Of a stretch of 64,000 bases of DNA, positions 1 through 8,087 are shown in pieces; within the stretch, counting starts at the first letter, position 1; every line of letters starts with the position of its first letter. Source of the DNA: JAKFDK01 sp036676195 (GTDB lineage Bacteria > Bacillota > Sulfobacillia > Symbiobacteriales > ZC4RG38). Location: contig JAKFDK010000022.1 in assembly GCA_036676195.1 (NCBI GenBank), positions 1 through 64,000 of the forward strand, read 5' to 3'. The translations under genes and the position numbers were made by a program. The notes under the pieces are model-generated. The model had not been told where the DNA came from, did no database searches, and saw only the letters and a program-made list of their open reading frames with translations.

Positions 1-540
1 TACGAATCGCCCGGAGGCGGCGCACTGGAGACCGCTCCCTTTGGCAGCAAGTACTCCGTGGAGAACCTGGTGGGCAGGGCATTGCGCTACAGCAACAACA
101 TTGCCGTCAACGCCATAGGCAGGCATCTGGGCTGGAATAACATTCGGGCCTGGACGCGGGCAATCAATGGCGAACTATACCGGCTGCCTGACGGGAGCCC
201 GTCTGTCACGCCCTTGTCGGAACTGGGCTGGTGGCTGCACCTGGAGCGCGTATCCCGGGAAGACCCCAAAGCGGCCGAACTCATCCTGGGGCCAATCCGC
301 CAGGTCGCCTACACCGGCCGGATCACAGCCGGCCTGCCTCAGGGAACCACGCACGTGCACAAGTTCGGGTCGCTTCCCCCTTCGTACCATGACACGGCCT
401 GGGTCATGCAGGCTGAGCACCCGTACATCTTAATTGTGATGACTGACGGAGCTGACGAAGGTACGGCTGATTCGGCCATCGCCCGGGTGTCCGCGGCGGT
501 CTATCCGGTGATGATCAGACAAATCCGGACGGCCATGTAG
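1..540 (+). CDS. Beta-lactamase-like serine hydrolase, 3' end (truncated by window edge)
   Basis: The frame is open from the first base, so the gene starts outside the window; 179 codons remain. Two motifs of the serine beta-lactamase / penicillin-binding fold are visible: S-N-N at residues 31-33 of the fragment (the SxN motif) and H-K-F-G-S at 120-124 (the K-[T/S]-G position on strand beta-3). The catalytic S-x-x-K would lie upstream and is not seen. The family (PF13354, class A beta-lactamase-like) includes true beta-lactamases and cell-wall or spore-associated enzymes of Bacillota. K-F-G in place of K-T-G makes efficient beta-lactamase activity uncertain. Which member this is cannot be decided from the fragment. 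Confidence 0.75.
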   Translation, partial: YESPGGGALETAPFGSKYSVENLVGRALRYSNNIAVNAIGRHLGWNNIRAWTRAINGELYRLPDGSPSVTPLSELGWWLHLERVSREDPKAAELILGPIRQVAYTGRITAGLPQGTTHVHKFGSLPPSYHDTAWVMQAEHPYILIVMTDGADEGTADSAIARVSAAVYPVMIRQIRTAM

Positions 541-694
541 CCTCCGAGTTGGTCCGGGGGAAGGTTCGCGCCCGTCTCCGTTCTGGCCGCCGGGCGCTCG
601 TTCGGTTGCCCCGGCGCCTGGCGGGTGAAACGTCAAGGCCTTTCGTGGCGTCTGAATGGATAGAGCCGACGGCTGATCTGAGAGGAGCCCTATC

Positions 695-1621
695 ATGAAC
701 AAGTATTTCCGGTCTGCCTTGATCTGGTCGGCGGCCCTTGCGCTCAGCGCAGGGATTGCCGGGTGTGTACCGTCAGACCGGGCGAGCGTATCCGCGGCCC
801 AGCCAGGAACCAGGGGTGAATCGCCCGCTCCGGGGCAAGTGGCGGCGCAGGCCCTGACCCCCGAAGCGGTGCCGCCGGACCTGCAGGCCTGGGTGAACAG
901 CCAGGGTGGAGCGGAAACGCCGGCCAGTGCAATCGTGAACCATGCCGATACCACCTATCTGGCAGTGACCGGGGGCTTGCAACCCTCGGGTGGTTATCGC
1001 ATTGAAATCAGCACGGTAACCGGGCGGGACGGCGCCTGGATCGTGGCGGCCCGACTGGTACCGCCGCCGTCCGGCAAGGTCGTAACGGCGGCCCTGACCA
1101 ACCCGGCCGGCCTGTTCTGGTTGCCCCGGTTGGAGGGCGAGGTCAGGGTGCGCCTGGACGATACCCTGCTGGCCCCGGCCCGGCTGCCCACCCCGGTCAG
1201 CGCCCACGCTGCGGGGCCGACTCCGGGCACCGCGGCCCCGGATACCGGTGCGGCCGCGCCCGTCCCATCGCCCGCCCCGGCGGAAATCATCCCCGCCGAT
1301 GAGGCCTGGAGTACCAACTTCCGGGTCACCCGGCCGCGACAGGTAAGCGCCGCCGAAGTCCGGCTGGAAGGGAAGGCCAGGGTCTTCGAGGGGGCCTTCG
1401 AGGTCGAACTGTGGGCCGGTGGCCGTAAGCTGGCCTGGGCACCGGTCCAGGCAGACGAGGGCGGCCCGGCCTTCGGCCACTTTACCCATACCCTGACGGT
1501 ACCGGGGGGCGTGCCCGCCGGGGCGGAAGTTCGCTTCATCGTCGAATCGGCCGCTGACGGTACCCGCTCCGTTGAACTCACCGTCCCGGTTGAGCCGCGG
1601 AAAGAAGGGGTCAAACGGTAA
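695..1621 (+). CDS. Exported lipoprotein with PrcB-like and Gmad2 domains
   Basis: 308 residues. The N-terminus is a lipoprotein signal ending I-A-G-C with the lipidated Cys at 24, then a Pro/Ala/Gly-rich linker. Residues about 50-160 resemble the PrcB C-terminal domain (protease-complex subunit family). After a second Pro/Ala linker (about 165-200), the last 100 residues (start F-R-V-T-R-P) look like the Ig-like Gmad2 domain found in exported Bacillota proteins, often sporulation-linked. It probably sits on the outer face of the membrane as a binding module; no catalytic residues are evident. The ATG follows GAGGAG. Domain names rest on recognition by eye. It appears to be monocistronic. Confidence 0.65.
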   Translation: MNKYFRSALIWSAALALSAGIAGCVPSDRASVSAAQPGTRGESPAPGQVAAQALTPEAVPPDLQAWVNSQGGAETPASAIVNHADTTYLAVTGGLQPSGGYRIEISTVTGRDGAWIVAARLVPPPSGKVVTAALTNPAGLFWLPRLEGEVRVRLDDTLLAPARLPTPVSAHAAGPTPGTAAPDTGAAAPVPSPAPAEIIPADEAWSTNFRVTRPRQVSAAEVRLEGKARVFEGAFEVELWAGGRKLAWAPVQADEGGPAFGHFTHTLTVPGGVPAGAEVRFIVESAADGTRSVELTVPVEPRKEGVKR

Positions 1622-1893
1622 CGCTGTGTTAACAGCCGCCCGCCCAGGTACAATGAATCCCTGCATGCACTTCGCAATGCAAGGGGTTCAACATGGACCT
1701 GGCACCAATGGACCCGTCCTGTCCTGTCAGCCGACCTGCCGGACCCGGCGGCGATCCATCACTGCTCTGACCGCTGCGTGTTCGTCTGCCCGGTGCCGAC
1801 CGGGGCCGAGGTGCCGGCCTGGCTGGAGCGGGGCGGGCGCGCGCTGGGCAGGCTGCTGCAGGTGCTGGCCTACCACACTAACCCAACAGCCGG
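1622..1893. other. Intergenic stretch with a possible decayed small gene
   Basis: About 270 bp between the lipoprotein and a strong terminator. An ATG at 1693 with AAGGGG six bases upstream opens a reading frame of only 25 codons. The +1 frame then continues with protein-like, Cys-containing sequence (C-S-D-R-C-V-F-V-C, then a Leu-rich helix ending L-A-Y-H) until the terminator. The combination of a ribosome site, a coding-like stretch in the next frame and a terminator suggests a short gene broken by one frameshift, but its family is not recognised and the whole may be spurious. Confidence 0.25.
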
Positions 1894-1922
1894 AAACCGT
1901 GCGGTCACCCCGCACGGTTTTT
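1894..1922 (+). terminator. Rho-independent terminator before the PadR operon
   Basis: Perfect 11-bp stem (AAACCGTGCGG / CCGCACGGTTT) with a five-base TCACC loop, running into a short T tract. It insulates the PadR promoter 17 bp downstream from upstream transcription. Confidence 0.8.
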
Positions 1923-1938
1923 CGGTTCTGGAAAATAC

Positions 1939-1967
1939 TTGACAGCCAAGACGCCTTGCCTGACAAT
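1939..1967 (+). promoter_or_regulatory. Sigma-70-type promoter of the padR operon
   Basis: TTGACA at 1939-1944 and GACAAT at 1962-1967 with a 17-bp spacer. Perfect -35, 4/6 -10. It lies just upstream of the palindrome at 1971-1985, so a bound repressor would cover the transcription start. Confidence 0.65.
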
Positions 1968-1970
1968 ATA

Positions 1971-1985
1971 CCTTGTAATACAAGG
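1971..1985. promoter_or_regulatory. Probable PadR operator (autoregulation)
   Basis: Perfect inverted repeat CCTTGTA-A-TACAAGG, directly after the -10 box and about 27 bp before the padR start. PadR-family repressors bind short TGTA/TACA-type dyads over their own promoters, so autorepression is the simple reading. Confidence 0.65.
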
Positions 1986-2011
1986 CAACGGGGTCGACGG
2001 GGAGGATTGTG

Positions 2012-2380
2012 ATGGAACCATGGGATACGCAGTTGCGCAAGGGGGGCCTGGAGCTGGCTGTGCTCCTGCTCCTGTCGCGCCATCGGATGTACGGACTTGA
2101 ACTGATCAGTCACCTGGCGGCCGCCGGTTTTCCCGTCAGCGAAGGCACTATGTATCCTCTGCTGAACCGGCTCAGCGCCCAGGGCGCGGTGGCGGCGGAA
2201 TGGGTCACCGGTGAATCCGGGCACCCGCGCAAGTACTACCGCCTGACCAGTGCCGGCAGCGAACAGGCGGCACGACTGGTCCGGCAGTGGACCGACTTCG
2301 CCCAGGCCATGGAGAGGCTGGTGCAGACGACCCGGTTCGTCGCTGACCGGTCTTTGGCCCCAAAGGAGGCGCAGGCCTGA
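2012..2380 (+). CDS. PadR-family transcriptional repressor
   Basis: 122 residues. Winged helix-turn-helix of the PadR family across about residues 9-85, with the diagnostic run G-T-M-Y-P-L-L-N-R-L in the recognition helix and the P-R-K-Y-Y-R-L-T wing, followed by a short C-terminal dimerisation helix (PadR-s1 class). ATG at 2012 is preferred over the in-frame GTG at 2009 because GGGGAGG then sits at proper spacing. Its stop overlaps the next ATG (TGATG), so the two genes are translationally coupled, as is usual for PadR with a HAAS-domain membrane protein. The promoter carries a palindromic operator. The ligand is unknown. Confidence 0.92.
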   Translation: MEPWDTQLRKGGLELAVLLLLSRHRMYGLELISHLAAAGFPVSEGTMYPLLNRLSAQGAVAAEWVTGESGHPRKYYRLTSAGSEQAARLVRQWTDFAQAMERLVQTTRFVADRSLAPKEAQA

Positions 2381-3303
2381 TGCAGCCCGAAGCCCAGGTG
2401 CTGCTCCGTGAATTCAACCGCCGGCTGCGCGCTGCCCTCAGCCACGCCCCGAACCATGTGCGGGTAGAGGCGGCCCTGGAAGTCGAAAGCCATGTGCTGG
2501 ACGTGTTGAGCCGCCGCGCCGGCCCCTCATCGGAACCCGAGTCCGAGCAGGTGGCCCGGATCCTCAGCGGCTTTGGCTCCCCCGAAGAATACGCCCGGGC
2601 GCTGCTCAGCCAGTTGCCGGATGTCCCTAACGTGCGCTCGGGGGTACGGGAGGTGGCCCTGGCCATCGTGGACCTGTTCCGGGGCATGGGGCGGCTGGGG
2701 CTGGCCCTGGGTGGCCAGATACTTGCGTTGGCGGTGGCGGGGGTGCGCTGCCTGGGGCGGGGGTTGCGCCGGGCGGCTGCCGGGCTGCGGGCAGCCAAAG
2801 CGGAGCTGCGCGAGCCGCTGAGCCAGGCCCGACGCTGGGGGCGGAACGGGCTGCGTACCGGCGGAATCGCCGTCGCCCGACTGGGTCGGTGGGGGGCCCG
2901 TGGGCTCAGAAGCGGCATCCGCCTGGGCCGCCGGGCCGGGGACCTGGGCCTGGTGGCCGTTCGCCTGGCGGCCCGGTCTGTGCGCTGGGCACTGCGTGCG
3001 GCTGCGCTGGCGGCTGTGGCAGGCCTGGCCCTGCTGGCCTTTGCGGTGGCCGGCTTTTCCGCCCTGGCCCCCGACGTGACCGGCTGGTGGGTGCACCAGT
3101 TCAACACCACCGTGGCGGAGATCCTGGACGAACTGCGCTGGCATACCGTTGCTCACTTCGACGCCGGCACCCAGGCTGAGTTTGTCCGCATGGGTTCCAC
3201 CGTGCTGGTGACGATGCTGGCCATCGGGCTGATCTCGGTGGCGGCTCTGGCCCTGCTGGCCTGGCATCTGCGCCGGCCCCGCGGCGGCGTCTCCGAACAT
3301 TAG
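2380..3303 (+). CDS. HAAS (DUF1700)-type membrane protein, PadR partner
   Basis: 307 residues. The N-terminal about 75 residues match the HAAS signalling domain in character: a helix with E-V-E-S-H-V-L, then G-F-G-S-P-E-E-Y-A. The middle (about 85-200) is a long Arg/Ala/Gly-rich helical segment with weak hydrophobic stretches, and two clear transmembrane helices occupy about 206-232 and 270-295. It is coupled to padR by a one-base overlap. In Bacillota this pair relays membrane or envelope state to the PadR repressor; that role is inferred from context. The Arg-rich middle is longer than in typical HAAS proteins. Confidence 0.7.
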   Translation: MQPEAQVLLREFNRRLRAALSHAPNHVRVEAALEVESHVLDVLSRRAGPSSEPESEQVARILSGFGSPEEYARALLSQLPDVPNVRSGVREVALAIVDLFRGMGRLGLALGGQILALAVAGVRCLGRGLRRAAAGLRAAKAELREPLSQARRWGRNGLRTGGIAVARLGRWGARGLRSGIRLGRRAGDLGLVAVRLAARSVRWALRAAALAAVAGLALLAFAVAGFSALAPDVTGWWVHQFNTTVAEILDELRWHTVAHFDAGTQAEFVRMGSTVLVTMLAIGLISVAALALLAWHLRRPRGGVSEH

Positions 3304-3487
3304 GCCGGCGTCATGGGGGCGCAGGCTGCCGGGTGGCGGCTTACGCCCCGCCCAGCCACAGCCATCCGCGTTGCATCGGCCTCGTTCCTTTCCGGCTCTG
3401 TCTGCCGGTTTGGACGGGGCCGGTGCGCCTTTCGTTTCCAAATTGAATGAAATAGGCAGGTGCCGTCACCGCTCGAGCATGCAGACG

Positions 3488-3512
3488 GCCCTGGGCAGGC
3501 AATGCCCAGGGC
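3488..3512 (-). terminator. Hairpin between convergent genes
   Basis: Perfect 10-bp stem GCCCTGGGCA / TGCCCAGGGC with a GGCAA loop, 17 bp past the stop of the minus-strand aldolase gene and 185 bp past the HAAS gene. No U tract on either side, so intrinsic termination may be weak. Nothing else is seen in 3304-3487. Confidence 0.5.
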
Positions 3513-3528
3513 GACGCAAGCCCGGTCT

Positions 3529-4611
3529 TCAGGACATGGGCACCTGGCGGAGGATCTTGCCGTCGATGCGGTTGAAAATCTCGTCCAGGCTGTGGCCGGT
3601 AATGGTCAGCCCGTGGTTTTTCAGCCCCACCACCGCCCGGGACGGGTCCGGTTCGTCCCGCACAAGTTGGGCCACCGCCTTGGCTAACTCAAGGGTGCCA
3701 CAGGGGTAAGAGACCTCGGTGCTGCGGATACCGTCCATCCAGGCGTGGATATGCAGAATCGCGCCCACCTGCGGGTGCTCCGAGTAAATCATCCAGTGCT
3801 CGATGGCGTCCACTGAGACCCGCCGGGGCTGCACATGGGGTGGCACACTCAGGACCATGGCGTTGCGGTGGGGATCATAGGCCTTGATCAGCAACACATG
3901 CCGTCCGATCTGGCGCAGGTCGGCCTTATCCACACCGCTGGCGCTCATCCAGAAACGGTGGCGGTCCTTGCGACCGCTGAGATTGCCATAGCTCAGGCCA
4001 CCAATTCCGTACAGCCGCTGCACATGGCGCAGGTCGCGCTCTGGCAGCAGCTCCTGAATGGGAAACGGCGCCGGCAGCAAGTTCATATCCGCCAGCTTGC
4101 GTCCGGCGCGGTGGATGGACGACGTTACCTCGTCGCCTTCCCAGAGGCCGTCCTCCAGGTCGGTTTCGAATTCGTTCTGGATCACGAGGTTGGAACTGGC
4201 CAGGGGAGCCATTCGCCGGTGCAATTCGCCGAAATAGGTGGCTTCGTCGCCCGTAAACGCAATGGCAAAGCTGCCCTGCTCCAGGGTGACCACATGGGTG
4301 GTAAACGAATCCCCCTGGCGCACCAGCATCAACAGCAGGTTGGCCAGCGAACGCACCATAATCGGATAACCAAACCGCAGCGCATCGGCCACCGGCTGGT
4401 CAGTTTCGGTCACGGTGACCACAAAGGTGGCCTGCGACTTGCGGCGATAAGGCCGGGGGCGCTCCGGGGTCACAAGGTTGACCACCAGGCGCACGTTGTC
4501 CGCCGGTCCCGCCTGACAATCACAGCCGTTCTGCGCCAATACCTGCCTCAAACCGGTTGCAAACCATTGCACAAGGTTGCTGCGGGCCTCCCCTGTGAAC
4601 GCAACGTTCAT
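3529..4611 (-). CDS. Class II aldolase/adducin-fold protein with an extra N-terminal domain
   Basis: 360 residues. The C-terminal about 170 residues show the class II (zinc) aldolase fold: G-N-L-S-G in the active-site loop, the metal-binding H-x-H at His287/His289 and K-N-H-G-L-T at 331-336 with the third His at 333. Members cleave or dehydrate sugar phosphates (fuculose- or ribulose-phosphate aldolases, methylthioribulose-phosphate dehydratase). The first about 185 residues are an additional domain I do not recognise, with no signal peptide. Standard family members are 200-260 residues, so this is a two-domain variant. Reaction and substrate are not assignable. ATG at 4611 is the first start. 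Confidence 0.7.
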   Translation of the reverse strand: MNVAFTGEARSNLVQWFATGLRQVLAQNGCDCQAGPADNVRLVVNLVTPERPRPYRRKSQATFVVTVTETDQPVADALRFGYPIMVRSLANLLLMLVRQGDSFTTHVVTLEQGSFAIAFTGDEATYFGELHRRMAPLASSNLVIQNEFETDLEDGLWEGDEVTSSIHRAGRKLADMNLLPAPFPIQELLPERDLRHVQRLYGIGGLSYGNLSGRKDRHRFWMSASGVDKADLRQIGRHVLLIKAYDPHRNAMVLSVPPHVQPRRVSVDAIEHWMIYSEHPQVGAILHIHAWMDGIRSTEVSYPCGTLELAKAVAQLVRDEPDPSRAVVGLKNHGLTITGHSLDEIFNRIDGKILRQVPMS

Positions 4612-4758
4612 TCCTGGTTTTTCTCCCCTGCGGAATCCTGATGGGGTTAGTTTTTCCCATCCGCAGAGGAAATTTGCGGGGCGCGTGCATTCGGTTTACC
4701 GGCGGTGGCAGGGCGCAGGTGGGCCGGAAGGGAATCCAAACAGCCGGAGGGGTCTTTC

Positions 4759-5973
4759 GTGCGCAAACTCTTCAGCCTGCTGCTTGCCCTGCTTCTGCTG
4801 GCTCTGTCCTCCGGGCCGGCAGCCGCCAACATGGCCAAGCCCACCTGGTACGGCGGCGTATCCGGCGTGCCGCTGCCCCAGGCGGATCACCAGGTCTCGG
4901 TACAGGCCGAGCGGCTAACCTTTGACCTGCGCAAGGCGGTGGAGCCGGCCAGGGTAACCGCCGAGTACCGCCTGCACAACGGAGCCGATGCCCCCGTGCA
5001 GTTGCCGGTGGCCTTTGCCCTTTATACATCGGCCAAAACCGACCTGAAGGACGCCAGGGTAGAAATGGCCGGGCGCCGGGTGCAGGTGCGCCCCGTCTGG
5101 CTCTACGAACTGCTCTGGCCCCGGGTCGAGACCTGGCTGCAGGCGCATGCCAACCTGACCCCGCTGGCCGCAACGGTGGAGAAACTGCAGGCAGACGAGG
5201 AGTACGAGCAGGCGCAGGCGCCGGACCAGGCCATGCGCGCCGCCGTGGCGGCCACCGGCCTGGAAATCGACCGGCACAACGAGGGTTACCGGGCGTTGCG
5301 AAAATTCCTTGTCCGCGGTGCGGGGCACGGGCCTGGCGACCCCTACGAGAGCCTGGCAGCGGTGCGGCTGGTGGCCTCCGGTGAAGCGGCACAACTGGAG
5401 GGGGCCTGGCGGGCCGGGGCCGGGCGCCAGACCTGGCCGGATCCGGGCTCGGGCGGTACGTACGAGGAAGATTTCTTTGAAAGCGGTACCATGCTGGCCC
5501 TGCTGCTGTTCGACCTGGAACTGCCGGCCCGGGAGACTCGCACCGTAAGGGTATTCTACAGCCAGCAGCCCACCACTGACGGCATACGCGGGGTGGCCCA
5601 TTTCGAATACCTGCTGCAGCCGGCCCGCCGGTGGGCGGGATTCGGGACCCTGGAGGCAGAGGTGCTGCTGCCCGCCGACTGGCCGCTCACCGGCAACCTG
5701 CCGCTGCAGCGGGCGGACCGGGACGGCCTGATCCGGTACGCCGCCAGTTTCCCCACCTTGCCCACTGAAGACTGGCTCCTGAGCGTGCAGGTGCCGCCAG
5801 GCACCCTGAAGACCAGGGGCTATCCGGTGACGCCCATTGTGATCGGGCTGCTGGTGATCGGCCTGCTGCTGCTGGTGCTGGTGGTGGGGGTGCCCCTGAG
5901 CATGTGGCTGATCATCCGGGCCTGGCGGAAACGGCGGCGCCGGGGGCCGCCCGGCGGTGAAGTCACAACCTAA
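4759..5973 (+). CDS. Exported single-pass membrane protein, DUF4424-like
   Basis: 404 residues from GTG, chosen because GGAGGGG lies eight bases upstream and the Sec signal peptide starts here (V-R-K-L-F then a Leu-rich core, cleavage near A-A-A-N). A long extracellular region (about 27-355) contains beta-rich segments and a central helical part. One transmembrane helix follows at about 359-388 with an Arg-rich cytoplasmic tail. The opening of the mature region (an N-terminal strand pattern followed by an R-V-T-A-E-Y-R-L-H-N-type segment) recalls DUF4424 proteins of Bacillota, but the match is weak. No catalytic motif was seen. Function unknown. Confidence 0.55.
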   Translation: MRKLFSLLLALLLLALSSGPAAANMAKPTWYGGVSGVPLPQADHQVSVQAERLTFDLRKAVEPARVTAEYRLHNGADAPVQLPVAFALYTSAKTDLKDARVEMAGRRVQVRPVWLYELLWPRVETWLQAHANLTPLAATVEKLQADEEYEQAQAPDQAMRAAVAATGLEIDRHNEGYRALRKFLVRGAGHGPGDPYESLAAVRLVASGEAAQLEGAWRAGAGRQTWPDPGSGGTYEEDFFESGTMLALLLFDLELPARETRTVRVFYSQQPTTDGIRGVAHFEYLLQPARRWAGFGTLEAEVLLPADWPLTGNLPLQRADRDGLIRYAASFPTLPTEDWLLSVQVPPGTLKTRGYPVTPIVIGLLVIGLLLLVLVVGVPLSMWLIIRAWRKRRRRGPPGGEVTT

Positions 5974-6212
5974 ACATTCTGAGTCAAAAGGACTATCACG
6001 GGTGCCGCGGACCATGCGTCCCCGGCACCCGGGTGCGTTGTCGGTCCTGGTGCCATGTGGGGATACGAACCCGGCTGGCGATAGTTCCCTCCGGGCATGG
6101 GCGAATGACGCCCTGGTGCCTCTGTGGGCTACACGGACTGGTGGTACATTTGAACTGCAGCAAGGGTTCACACAAAACGCCGGCGCTCAACCCGGCGAAG
6201 GGGGTACGAAAC

Positions 6213-6734
6213 ATGACCGCCATCCTGCGCAGTCCGCAGGCAGCCTGGATCTGGTTGGTTCTGCGCCTGTATCTTGGTTACGCATGGACCACGGCCGGCT
6301 GGCACAAGCTCACCGGTGAAAAGCCGTTCGACGCCCTGGGATTCCTGAAGGGTGCCGCCGCCAAGGCCGTACCGGCCAGCCCCGGCGCCAAGCCTCTGGT
6401 ACAGGGCTGGTGGGGGGACTTCTTAAACGGGTTCGCCATCCCCAACGTCAAACTGTTTAACGTGCTGATTCCATGGGGTGAATTGCTGGTCGGTCTGGCG
6501 CTGATCGTTGGCTTTGCCACCCTCTTCGCCGCCGTCATGGGTATGATGATGAACCTCGCCTTCGTGTTGAGCGGTACGGTCAGCAGCAACCCGAACCTGC
6601 TGGTGCTTGAATTCATCCTGGTGGCGGTGGGTGCGGTCTACGCCGGTTACCTGGGCCTGGACTACTGGTTCCGTCCAGCCTACCGCCGGTGGCTGAAACT
6701 CGACCGCCCCGCCCCAACTGCCCACCGGACCTGA
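6213..6734 (+). CDS. DoxX-family integral membrane protein
   Basis: 173 residues, four hydrophobic helices in the DoxX arrangement. The first helix carries the family-typical L-R-L-Y-L-G-Y-x-W-x-x-x-G-W-H-K-L pattern, followed by a longer loop with F-L-K-G, then P-W-G-E-L-L-V-G-L-A-L-I-V-G-F in the third helix. DoxX proteins are linked to quinone-dependent sulfur or redox chemistry in some organisms and to redox stress in others; the role here is unknown. ATG at 6213 has AAGGGGG upstream; the longer frame to 6033 lacks signal and RBS. About 240 bp upstream holds no gene that I can support. Confidence 0.8.
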   Translation: MTAILRSPQAAWIWLVLRLYLGYAWTTAGWHKLTGEKPFDALGFLKGAAAKAVPASPGAKPLVQGWWGDFLNGFAIPNVKLFNVLIPWGELLVGLALIVGFATLFAAVMGMMMNLAFVLSGTVSSNPNLLVLEFILVAVGAVYAGYLGLDYWFRPAYRRWLKLDRPAPTAHRT

Positions 6735-6766
6735 ACGGCCTGCCTTTCCTCCCCCCCCTTGCAATA

Positions 6767-6805
6767 GGCAATCCCCCGCCTTACCCTCCGAGGCGGGGGA
6801 TTGCC
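6767..6805 (+). terminator. Terminator-like hairpin after the DoxX gene
   Basis: Perfect 14-bp stem (GGCAATCCCCCGCC / GGCGGGGGATTGCC) with an 11-base loop. No U tract. It separates the DoxX gene from the TPR/peptide unit. Confidence 0.6.
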
Positions 6806-6996
6806 GCGTTGGCAGCCGGTATGGGCGCGCCCATCTCCTGTGCGTGGGTCACCGGCGCCGGATATGCCACTAGTGCAAAGCTGTTTTCACCCAAAGGGTT
6901 ACTCTGCTGGGTAAAACAGGGCTTGTTTGCAAACGCTGTCTCCCTTAAAATGGAACCAGGGATTCGCCCTGGCCTACAACCCAAGGAGGCGGGAGC

Positions 6997-7938
6997 GTGC
7001 CGGTCAAGCTTGAAACGGTTGCAGATGCGTTGGACAACCGAAACTGGGCTGCTTCCGCCGATCTCGCCGAACAGGCCCTGGCCGAAGGTGGCCCGGAAGG
7101 CGAGTGGAAAAAGGAACAAAAGGCGTTTCTTTATTTCGCTCTCTGCCGTAGCTACAGCAACATGGAAAAATACAGCGCCGCCCTTGACCCCGGCCAGCTG
7201 GCTGTTTACCTGGCTGAAGACGCCAGGGAGTGGGACCTGTTAGGGCGGTCGCTGGTTGAACTGGCCTGGGTGCAGCATAAGGTCCCCGGTATCGAATGGC
7301 AGGCTGTACATACCCTGCGGCGCTACCTGGATTGCCACCAGCGCTACAAGGGACTTGCCCGTAACTACTACCTGCCGGCCATGCATAACCTGGGTGTCTG
7401 CCTGCGTGCAGCAGGGGAACATGAGCAGGCCCTGGAGCAGTTCTTGAAAACATACGAAGCCGCCAAACAACGCCGGGACGCCGACCAGGCCGACATGTGC
7501 CGTCGCAACGCCACCTGGCAGGCCCTGGAGCTGCGGAGAACCGACCTGGCCGAAAAGCTCATTGCGCAAGGGCAGGACTATGTCAGGCGGCACCCGAACG
7601 ACGACCGGGTCAATGCCAGCCACCTGATTGACGAGGCGCAATTGTCCTACCTGAAGGGCCAGTATGCCGATGCTACGGCCATTGCCATTGAAGCGGCCAT
7701 CAGAGCCGAGCACGAACCAGACATGTTCGCCTATGCTATGAACGTACTTCACCGGGTCGGCAAGGCAACCGGAGAGATTGAAGGTGCCCTGGCGCTGGCG
7801 CTCATCGCCAAAAACGAGGCGGAAAAGGGCGAGCGCCACGATCTGGTCGATGAGTTCCGGGCATCTATCCGTGAAATGTCACTGGTCCACCCGGAAGCGG
7901 TGGAACGTTTCATAAAAGACTGCACCCGGCCTACTTAA
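6997..7938 (+). CDS. TPR-repeat protein, Rap-like receptor candidate
   Basis: 313 residues, all helical. Paired helices with TPR spacing recur through the protein, for example A-L-C-R-S-Y-S-N-M-E-K-Y-S-A-A-L near 46-61 and H-N-L-G-V-C-L-R-A-A-G-E-H-E-Q-A-L near 129-145. There is no N-terminal helix-turn-helix, so it resembles Rap phosphatase/anti-activator receptors rather than PlcR/PrgX-type regulators, though shorter than the usual about 380. GTG start with AAGGAGG upstream. A 38-codon gene for an exported peptide follows after 23 bp, the arrangement of rap-phr cassettes. Cytoplasmic, peptide-regulated signalling is inferred from that pairing. The partner protein it would bind is unknown. 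Confidence 0.65.
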   Translation: MPVKLETVADALDNRNWAASADLAEQALAEGGPEGEWKKEQKAFLYFALCRSYSNMEKYSAALDPGQLAVYLAEDAREWDLLGRSLVELAWVQHKVPGIEWQAVHTLRRYLDCHQRYKGLARNYYLPAMHNLGVCLRAAGEHEQALEQFLKTYEAAKQRRDADQADMCRRNATWQALELRRTDLAEKLIAQGQDYVRRHPNDDRVNASHLIDEAQLSYLKGQYADATAIAIEAAIRAEHEPDMFAYAMNVLHRVGKATGEIEGALALALIAKNEAEKGERHDLVDEFRASIREMSLVHPEAVERFIKDCTRPT

Positions 7939-7961
7939 ACCGATGTCAGGGGGATGAGTTC

Positions 7962-8078
7962 ATGAAGTCCTTTGCCATTCTGCTGGCTGTGCTGGCGATC
8001 TGGACCATCGGCGCCGGGACCACGCTGGCGGCTGGTGAAAATGGAATTCGGCCCTGCTCCGCCGTCAGGTCCTGGTAG
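7962..8078 (+). CDS. Small exported peptide (Phr-like pheromone precursor candidate)
   Basis: 38 residues: M-K-S-F, a hydrophobic core of about 18 residues, T-T-L-A-A, then a 14-15-residue tail ending S-A-V-R-S-W. The layout is a Sec signal peptide plus a short C-terminal pro-peptide, as in Phr precursors whose last five or six residues are the active signal. A ribosome site (AGGGGG) lies 8-13 bases upstream, and the gene begins 23 bp after the TPR gene. It ends nine bases before the 3' end of the convergent HTH gene. The mature peptide is a guess; a Cys in the tail (C-S-A-V-R-S-W) is unusual for Phr. Such a gene is easily missed by automatic annotation. Confidence 0.5.
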   Translation: MKSFAILLAVLAIWTIGAGTTLAAGENGIRPCSAVRSW

Positions 8079-8087
8079 TGCGGGCAG

